A DNA stretch of 35,886 nucleotides, taken from Gammaproteobacteria bacterium. GTDB taxonomy: Bacteria; Pseudomonadota; Gammaproteobacteria; Pseudomonadales; Pseudohongiellaceae. Below are positions 25,744-31,430 of the stretch, piece after piece (within the stretch, counting starts at the first letter, position 1; every line of letters starts with the position of its first letter). The position numbers and the translations under genes were made by a program. The notes under the pieces are model-generated. The model was not told where the DNA came from. It saw only the letters and a list, made by a program, of their open reading frames with translations, and searched no databases. The DNA lies in NCBI GenBank assembly GCA_009844085.1, contig VYCF01000004.1, positions 1 to 35,886 of the forward strand, written 5' to 3'.

Positions 25744-27942
25744 TCAGCCCGCTTTGACCAACTTGTAGTAAACGCCTTCCCTGTCTTCAATCAACTCTTC
25801 GTGCGTGCCCCGCTGCACTTCGACGCCCTTGTCGAGAACGATGATCTCGTCGCAGTCGCGCACGGTGCTCAAACGGTGCGCAACGATCAGACAGGTAACG
25901 CCGCGCCGCCGCAAGGCGTCATCGATAAACTCCTCGGTTGCGGCATCGAGTGCGCTGGTGGCCTCGTCGAGAATGAGCACGGTCGGATTTCCGACCAGCG
26001 CGCGGGAGATCTCGAGTCTTTGCCGCTGACCGCCGCTGAAATTCACGCCTCCTTCCTCGACCGAAGTCGAATAACCGCGGGGCCGGCGCAGGATCTCGTC
26101 ATGGATGCAGGCATCGCGCGTCGCGGCAATGATGGTCTCGTCGGGAATGGCGGGATTCCACAAGGTGATGTTGTCGCGCAAGGTCGCTGAAAAAAGCACC
26201 ACGTCCTGATCGACCATGGAAACGGAACGTTGCAACACTTCTTCCGGTATCTCGTACCGCGGATGGCCGTCGAAAAGAACCTCGCCCGACCAGGGTTGAT
26301 TGAGCCCTGCGACCAGGCGTGACAGCGTGGATTTGCCGGAACCGCTCGGGCCGACGATTGCGACCCGCTGTCCGGGCTTGATCACCAGGTTGAAATCCTT
26401 GATCAGCGGCGGCCGGCTCCTGTTGTAGCCGAAGGTGACATTGCGCAATTCGACCTGGCCGGCGAGTTGCAGGCGTCCATTGAAAGTCGGAATTGAATCC
26501 GCTTCGGGATTCCGGCGCGTGAAAACCGGGTCTACCGGGGTTTTCGTGATGTCCTCCAGGCGATGCAGGTCTGACTCGATAGCCTGACGCTTGTCGGCGA
26601 ATTCGACGAATCGCCCGATCGGCGCCAGAAACATCGCCGCCAGGATATAGAACCCCGCCAGGGCGCCAAGCGTGATCTCGCCGTCCAGAACCCGAACCGC
26701 GCCAAACGCGAGGATGATTGCGCTGGCCAGAATCGATATCAGACCCGGCAGGCCGGTATTGACGTAGCCCAGTTCGGCATACCGCTTGCGGGCGTCGAGT
26801 TCCAGCGCCTGTTGGCCGGACCAGCGCGCATAGTATCGATCGTCGGCCCCCACCATGCGCAAATTGTCCGCGTGATTGAGCATCTGCATGCCGACGCCAA
26901 GCAGCAATCCCTGTTCTCTCCGCATCGCGTCGCTGCGGCCCGCGCGCATTTCCTTGACGAACTGAGCCAATACTGCGTTAAGCATGGCAAGCGCCAGGAC
27001 GATCAAGCCGAGTCGGACGTCAACGAACAGCATGGCGGCCAGAAACACCACGCCGGCGGCCATGTCGATTATGAGAATGAGGAACTGTTCGGTGAGGTTC
27101 TTCGCGATTCTGTCGATGGCCGAAACACGGTCGGTCAGATCGCCGACCATCCGGTGATTGAAGAATTCCACCGGCAGGCGCAGCAGCCGTGAAAAACCGC
27201 GGCTGTAGCCGGCCACCGAAATCTTGATCGACAGCCGTTTCAGGAATCGGTGTTTGAGCAAGGACAGGAGATAGACCAGGATGCCGCCGCCGGCAAGCAA
27301 GGCCGCCGCCGCGACGCCCCAGGGTTCTCCGTTTACCAGAACATGGTCTACAAAGACGCTGACCGATGCCGGAACCAGAAGCGCCAGCAGCGCCAGCATC
27401 AGGCCGCAGGAAAATGCCCCGGTAATCGCTCCCCATGATCCATCGAGCCGGGCTCTGGCCTGCTGCCAAATTCCGGGCCGCCGGCCGCCCGGCTCGAAAC
27501 TATCGCCGCGTTCGAATTTCAGCGCGATTCTGCTGTAGCCCTTGCTGAATTCATCTGCGGTAAGCTTGCGCCGCCCGCTGGCAGGGTCGTTGAGATAGAA
27601 ATGGTTGTCGTCGAATCCTTCCAGGACGACGAAATGATTGAATTGCCAGAACAGCACCGCGGGCATCTGCAATTGCTTGAGCAACTCGGCGTTGATGCTC
27701 AAACCCCGGCATTCGAGCCCATAATGTCTCGCAGCGCGCAGGATGCTCGCGGCGCTTGAGCCGTCGCGGCTCACTTCGCATTTTTCACGCAATTCGGTAA
27801 GAGGAACCCAGCGCCCGTACCAGGCCAGCACGCTTCCAAGACAGGCCGCGCCGCATTCCGTGGCGTGCATCTGCAACAGAATCGGCGTCCTGATTCTCTG
27901 ATTTTGCGGCTCTGATTTGGAGTCCGATCCGAACAGGGACAT
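25744..27942 (-). CDS. C39 peptidase / ABC exporter of the NHLM bacteriocin type
   Basis: The product is 732 aa. The N-terminal C39 peptidase has catalytic Cys30 in QMHATECGAACLG, His103 in FNHFVVLEGF and Asp119 in YLNDPASGRR, so it looks active. A membrane domain (about 165-450) is followed by an ABC ATPase: Walker A GPSGSGKST, signature FSGGQRQR, Walker B LILDEATSALD. This protein should cut the leader of the 83-aa precursor after its double-small-residue site (Ala-Gly at 77-78) and move the modified core across the inner membrane. Its ATG directly follows the TGA of the adaptor gene, with no gap. Confidence 0.93.
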   Translation of the reverse strand: MSLFGSDSKSEPQNQRIRTPILLQMHATECGAACLGSVLAWYGRWVPLTELREKCEVSRDGSSAASILRAARHYGLECRGLSINAELLKQLQMPAVLFWQFNHFVVLEGFDDNHFYLNDPASGRRKLTADEFSKGYSRIALKFERGDSFEPGGRRPGIWQQARARLDGSWGAITGAFSCGLMLALLALLVPASVSVFVDHVLVNGEPWGVAAAALLAGGGILVYLLSLLKHRFLKRLSIKISVAGYSRGFSRLLRLPVEFFNHRMVGDLTDRVSAIDRIAKNLTEQFLILIIDMAAGVVFLAAMLFVDVRLGLIVLALAMLNAVLAQFVKEMRAGRSDAMRREQGLLLGVGMQMLNHADNLRMVGADDRYYARWSGQQALELDARKRYAELGYVNTGLPGLISILASAIILAFGAVRVLDGEITLGALAGFYILAAMFLAPIGRFVEFADKRQAIESDLHRLEDITKTPVDPVFTRRNPEADSIPTFNGRLQLAGQVELRNVTFGYNRSRPPLIKDFNLVIKPGQRVAIVGPSGSGKSTLSRLVAGLNQPWSGEVLFDGHPRYEIPEEVLQRSVSMVDQDVVLFSATLRDNITLWNPAIPDETIIAATRDACIHDEILRRPRGYSTSVEEGGVNFSGGQRQRLEISRALVGNPTVLILDEATSALDAATEEFIDDALRRRGVTCLIVAHRLSTVRDCDEIIVLDKGVEVQRGTHEELIEDREGVYYKLVKAG

Positions 27943-28494
27943 TCAGGGTCTTCCGATTCCTATCAGCGAGACGGGCGGGTAGGCGCCCAATTCGATGACT
28001 ACACGGCATTCCGCGCCGTCAAGCCCGGTCAAGCCGGGGTCTTCGCCAAACGAGATATCCACGTTGTACATGGCTGCCGGCGCTGCGGTTCCGCTCAACT
28101 CCGTCCGGCCGAAATTCGTTGCGGCGGCGAGCGAGGCAATTTCGCCATCGAAACGCAGTTCTTCTCCGGCAGCCGGCCTGAGTTCGACCGAGGCCGCCAT
28201 TCCGGCCTCGATCAGTTGCGCGGCATCGCTTTCAATCCAGACCATGGCCTGCGCGGTCCCGTCTGCCCCGGCTGAAATTCCGCCGGGCTGGACCAGAACG
28301 CCATCGAGAGTGATGCTGCGCGTGACATTGCCGAAGACCAGCCAGGCGGCCAATACAACCAGGGCCAAAATGCTGACGGCGACAAGCAAACGTTCCTGCG
28401 GGGTGGAGATCGTCAGCAGCCGGTCGAGTTGCTCACGCTCTTCCTTGGCCTCCGCGAGACCTTCATGAAACGATGCGAATGGATCGTTGAACAC
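27943..28494 (-). CDS. Short HlyD-like secretion adaptor
   Basis: The product is 183 aa from a GTG codon at 28494, with only a weak ribosome site. Residues 1-35 are cytoplasmic and charged, 36-56 form one membrane segment, and the rest is a small periplasmic beta domain ending PPVSLIGIGRP. Position, order and C-terminal pattern fit the NHLM-type HlyD adaptor, but that family is usually about 400 residues as I recall. The coiled-coil hairpin and most of the lipoyl domain are absent here: residues go straight from the first beta strands (ITLDGVLVQPGG) to the late beta-barrel part. Either this is a reduced adaptor that cannot reach an outer-membrane channel, or an internal deletion occurred. Confidence 0.7.
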   Translation of the reverse strand: MFNDPFASFHEGLAEAKEEREQLDRLLTISTPQERLLVAVSILALVVLAAWLVFGNVTRSITLDGVLVQPGGISAGADGTAQAMVWIESDAAQLIEAGMAASVELRPAAGEELRFDGEIASLAAATNFGRTELSGTAAPAAMYNVDISFGEDPGLTGLDGAECRVVIELGAYPPVSLIGIGRP

Positions 28495-28550
28495 TGCAAT
28501 TCCGGATGGCTGGGGTTAAGAAAATCTAATAGGACACGAAGAAAAATCGT

Positions 28551-28581
28551 TTGGAAAGTTTACGCCAGATTCGCTTAACAT
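28551..28581 (+). promoter_or_regulatory. Possible precursor promoter
   Basis: TTGGAA (28551-28556), 18 nt, then TTAACA (28575-28580) could be a sigma-70 promoter starting transcription near 28588. The -10 match is poor. The 163-bp region 28495-28657 must also drive the divergent export operon, but I see no convincing minus-strand promoter. Confidence 0.3.
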
Positions 28582-28588
28582 TACTACC

Positions 28589-28632
28589 GTTGCCGACAGA
28601 CGCGGCAGGGTGGCAACACATTTTGTGCTGCC
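28589..28632 (+). promoter_or_regulatory. Two mutually exclusive hairpins in the precursor leader
   Basis: Hairpin A pairs GTTGCC (28589-28594) with GGCAAC (28612-28617). Hairpin B pairs GGCAACACA (28612-28620) with TGTGCTGCC (28624-28632), with one A-C mismatch and a 3-nt loop. They share the GGCAAC segment, so only one can form. Hairpin B ends 13 nt before the AGGAGA ribosome site (28646-28651) of the precursor. The layout suggests translational or attenuation control; this is inference from pairing only. Confidence 0.4.
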
Positions 28633-28657
28633 GATTGTTTATTACAGGAGAGTGCTC

Positions 28658-28909
28658 ATGAGAAGTGGCGATCAAATGCTCAAGCAGATTGTCGACAAGT
28701 CCGCCCTGGACGCCGATTTCAGACAGAAGCTGTTGACGGACCCGAAGTCCACCATCAGCGCGGAACTGGGAATTTCCATTCCCGAATCCATGGAAATCAA
28801 GGTCCACGAGAGCGACATGCAGACCGTGCATCTCGCGTTGCCCCCCGATCCGAACCTTACCGAGGAGCAACTCGAAGCGATCTCGGCCGGACTTTGCTGC
28901 TGCTGGTAG
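28658..28909 (+). CDS. NHLP-leader (proteusin-type) RiPP precursor, core LCCCW
   Basis: The product is 83 aa from ATG 28658, with AGGAGA at 28646-28651; an in-frame GTG at 28610 is unlikely. Residues 1-78 are a nitrile-hydratase-alpha-like leader: LDADFRQKLLTDPKSTISAELGI, IPESMEIKVHESD, VHLALPPDPNLTEEQLEAISAG. A double-small-residue site Ala77-Gly78 precedes the five C-terminal residues Leu-Cys-Cys-Cys-Trp (79-83). The neighbours predict the modifications: YcaO cyclodehydratase on Cys80-82 and tryptophan halogenase on Trp83. It is divergent from its exporter genes and convergent with the maturation operon. I know, from memory, of halogenated, azoline-bearing proteusins encoded in sponge metagenomes (srp clusters); this gene is a likely member. 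Confidence 0.93.
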   Translation: MRSGDQMLKQIVDKSALDADFRQKLLTDPKSTISAELGISIPESMEIKVHESDMQTVHLALPPDPNLTEEQLEAISAGLCCCW

Positions 28910-28916
28910 AAATCCA

Positions 28917-28991
28917 CCCCCACCGAAACCGCTGCGCGGTTTTGACTCCCCCGGAGGGGGAGTCGAATCTGTAAAACAGATTCGGTGGGGG
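28917..28991. repeat. 75-nt cloverleaf-shaped inverted-repeat element
   Basis: Outer stem CCCCCACC (28917-28924) pairs with GGTGGGGG (28984-28991). Inside are three perfect hairpins: AACCGC/GCGGTT (28927-28941), GACTCCCCC/GGGGGAGTC (28944-28964) and GAATCTG/CAGATTC (28965-28983). Alternatively the outer stem extends to 11 bp by opening the third arm. There are no mismatches in any stem. It lies 7 bp after the precursor stop and 12 bp before the halogenase stop, between convergent genes. A further small hairpin TAGCC/GGCTA (28993-29006) follows. There is no T-run. It is not a tRNA. It looks like a dispersed intergenic palindromic repeat that could also stabilise or end both transcripts. Confidence 0.85.
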
Positions 28992-29003
28992 CTAGCCGCA
29001 GGG

Positions 29004-30275
29004 CTATGCGCCCAGCCCCTGCGCCATCTGGGCGTAGCTGGTTACGGGGAAGCCGCACATGCGCTCCCAATCCGCCTTGTCGATATAGGGCTGTTTCAAC
29101 AGTTCGAACATATCGTCGAATTTGCGCAAGGCCGAGCAATCCACTTTCGCCGGATCCGTGGCGGTCCGGTGCTGCGCCCATGCGCCAGTGCGGGCGTAAC
29201 GCCAGAATTCGCTGTCGTGAATCGAACCGAAACTGTAATGCCAGCCTACGAAGAGGCCGCTACATAGTACGTAGTTGATCAGGAAACGGTTGACTACTTC
29301 CACATCCCTTTCATGGAACTCCAACGGACGATTGAACCGCATCTGGAGAACCATGCCTATCTGCAACTGGGCGAAGACGATCGCCGTCGCTTCCAGCGGC
29401 TCCATGAAGGCCGCCGCGTTGCCGACGCGGGCAACCGCGCCGTCGTAAATCCGCCGGTGCACGAAATTCGGGAACGCGATCACCGCGCGTTGCTCGAATT
29501 CCGCAACGCCATCGGAATCGAGCAACTCGTCGAAATCCGCTTCGACATCCTCATGGCTTGAAATCTCGCTGTTGTAGACGTAGCCGTAGGACGTGTGCGC
29601 GGTCAGCGGAATGACGAAGACCCAGCCATGCGGACGCGCGATCGAACGCGTATAGGTGTATTGCGCGGCAGCTTTTCCAGGCTCTTCCTCGATGATTGCC
29701 GGGCAGCGGCGGATGATGGCCTTGTTGGTGGGGATGAAGGAAATATCGATGTGTTGTTCGGGGTCGTGCTGCCGGGGAAAGCCGCGGGCGTCGAAGACGA
29801 GGTCGTAACGCTCTCGCTCCCGGCCTTCGAATTCCACCTCCGCGCCGCCGTCCACCCGCGTGATATTCAGCACTTTCCTGTCGATGTGAAGCGCGTTCGT
29901 GCTTTCGTGCAACAAATCCCCCAGCAGGTCGGCGGAGAGGTGGTAGGCGTAGGACACCTGCTGTGGCGAAAAGTAGTGGATGAAGTCCTGGTTGCGCCGG
30001 CCCCATCCCTCGAATCCGATTCCATATTTGCGGGTTCCCTTCAGGCGCTGCTGGACAATGTCGTGGGGCAGGTTCGTCAACCGGTGCAATTCCGCCACCA
30101 GGCTCGGCCAACTGCCTTCGCCGACGCCGATGACCGGGATGCGCGAGTCATATATGTGATGCAGTTCGAATTCCCCCTCGGGGAGAAGCCGCGATACGCT
30201 CGCCGCAGCCAGGGAACCCGCGGTGCCGCGACCGAGCACCGCGACTTTCCTCAAGGATTCAATTCCGGTTGTCAT
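29004..30275 (-). CDS. Flavin-dependent tryptophan halogenase, probably peptidyl
   Basis: The product is 423 aa. The FAD motif is VLGRGTAGSLAA (13-24). The catalytic Lys83 lies in GTRKYGIGFEGW, and the Glu equivalent to that of PrnA/RebH is probably Glu295 in MEPLEATAI. The family motif WxWxIP appears as GWVFVIP (217-223), so its second Trp is Phe. The protein is shorter than free-tryptophan halogenases (about 530 aa). In this cluster the natural substrate is Trp83 of the precursor. A reductase to supply FADH2 is not seen here. From memory, a related enzyme from sponge proteusin clusters is an obligate 6-brominase; halide choice here cannot be read from sequence. It is last in the maturation operon, 15 bp after the 376-aa gene. 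Confidence 0.9.
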   Translation of the reverse strand: MTTGIESLRKVAVLGRGTAGSLAAASVSRLLPEGEFELHHIYDSRIPVIGVGEGSWPSLVAELHRLTNLPHDIVQQRLKGTRKYGIGFEGWGRRNQDFIHYFSPQQVSYAYHLSADLLGDLLHESTNALHIDRKVLNITRVDGGAEVEFEGRERERYDLVFDARGFPRQHDPEQHIDISFIPTNKAIIRRCPAIIEEEPGKAAAQYTYTRSIARPHGWVFVIPLTAHTSYGYVYNSEISSHEDVEADFDELLDSDGVAEFEQRAVIAFPNFVHRRIYDGAVARVGNAAAFMEPLEATAIVFAQLQIGMVLQMRFNRPLEFHERDVEVVNRFLINYVLCSGLFVGWHYSFGSIHDSEFWRYARTGAWAQHRTATDPAKVDCSALRKFDDMFELLKQPYIDKADWERMCGFPVTSYAQMAQGLGA

Positions 30276-30290
30276 GATTTGCCACTCCCG

Positions 30291-31421
30291 TTATTCAAAT
30301 GAAACCGCCGCGGAAAGCACCATGAATACGTAGGCCTTCACCTTGGCCAGCCGATTTTCGGAAACGACCAGCTTGATATGGTGAATGCCGCGCAGCATCA
30401 CGAAGCGCCCCGTCTTCCCGAACAAGGGCGTCGGTTTCGATACCCAGCCGGCAAGCTCGGCGAGTTTCTCCGGCGCCACGATATCTTCATGACCCAGGGC
30501 CTCCAGGAAAGGTTCCCAGTCGGTGAGGCCATCGAGCCAGTAACGCGAATCTTTCGTGTATCGCTGCTTGACGATAAGGGTCAGGCCGAGCGTCGGGCCA
30601 AGGCCGCTTTCCTGCACGTCGACATTGATGCCGGTACGTTCGATGCCGACGCGCTCCCTGAAGCGGGAAATCACCGATTCGACTGCCTCGACATCACCGG
30701 GCCAGGCCGTGTCCGCGAGATAGGCGTTCAGCTCCTCCTGGCCCTTGAAGCCCATTATCGCGAGGCGCAGCGAGCGCGAGCGCGATGGGAATATGCCGAA
30801 GGAATCCATGCGCGTATCGATCGGTTGCGCCCGGTAGACTCGTTCGAGCACCTGCTGCTGGACCTCGTTCTTTTCCCAGCCGACGCAGGAAACGAGTGCG
30901 TTGGCCGCGATGTCGACATCGTTCCATTGGTCGTTGTTAATCGCGGGTCCGATAATCGGACGCTCGCCGGGGCGCAGGAACATTCCCGGAAAGGTCTGTT
31001 TACCGTCCGGAGCCGAACCGATGTCGTATTCAAGCATCAACTTGCGTCCGACGATTTCACGCAGGGGCGAATTCCCGGCATCCATTTCCCGGAAAAGCCG
31101 CACGATGGCTTGCGCAAGTTCATCGGTTCCGTCGGTCCGCGCCCGCTTCTCGAAGCAGGCCGCCATGTTTGTTCCACTGGCCAGCGAAGCGCCGAAATCG
31201 GCTTGCGGCCTGGCTTCGTGCAATGGTAATTCAAAGCCGAATGGAAGCGCGCCCATGGTGATGGGAAGTTGTCCGGCGCATTCCATTACCTGCTCCCATT
31301 CCCGGTCGCCGACCAGGACAGGCGAAACCCTGTTTCTGAAATGTCCCAGCAAGTCGCCCATGTTCTCGCCTTCGCCGGCCAGACGGTCGTGGGTGAGCAA
31401 TATTGCTTCGTCGATATTCAA
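30291..31421 (-). CDS. Unknown protein of the RiPP maturation operon
   Basis: I do not recognise this 376-aa protein. The start is a TTG at 31421: it follows a strong GAGGAG ribosome site that overlaps the YcaO stop, with 5 nt spacing, while the first in-frame ATG (31361) has no such site. It has no signal peptide or membrane segment. It seems soluble alpha/beta, with notable patches MLEYDIGSAPDGKQTFPG, INNDQWNDVDIAANALVSC, IDTRMDSFGIFPSRSRSLRL, ESGLGPTLGLTLIVKQRYTK and GIHHIKLVVSENRLAKVKAY. The position between cyclodehydratase and halogenase argues for a role in maturing the precursor: a chaperone, a scaffold, or a new modifying enzyme. Confidence 0.85.
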   Translation of the reverse strand: MNIDEAILLTHDRLAGEGENMGDLLGHFRNRVSPVLVGDREWEQVMECAGQLPITMGALPFGFELPLHEARPQADFGASLASGTNMAACFEKRARTDGTDELAQAIVRLFREMDAGNSPLREIVGRKLMLEYDIGSAPDGKQTFPGMFLRPGERPIIGPAINNDQWNDVDIAANALVSCVGWEKNEVQQQVLERVYRAQPIDTRMDSFGIFPSRSRSLRLAIMGFKGQEELNAYLADTAWPGDVEAVESVISRFRERVGIERTGINVDVQESGLGPTLGLTLIVKQRYTKDSRYWLDGLTDWEPFLEALGHEDIVAPEKLAELAGWVSKPTPLFGKTGRFVMLRGIHHIKLVVSENRLAKVKAYVFMVLSAAVSFE

Positions 31422-31430
31422 TTCAACTCC

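Noticed and set aside
28610..28657. Longer precursor starting at GTG 28610
   Set aside because: The extra 16 residues do not fit the leader family and the AGGAGA site at 28646-28651 serves ATG 28658.
28917..28991. Cloverleaf read as a tRNA gene
   Set aside because: There is no 7-bp acceptor with CCA, no T-loop TTC sequence, no 7-nt anticodon loop; arms have 3- to 5-nt loops. It is an inverted-repeat element.
30291..31421. 376-aa protein as an aromatic or cyanobactin-type prenyltransferase
   Set aside because: Considered because such enzymes modify Trp in other RiPPs, but no sequence motif supports it.
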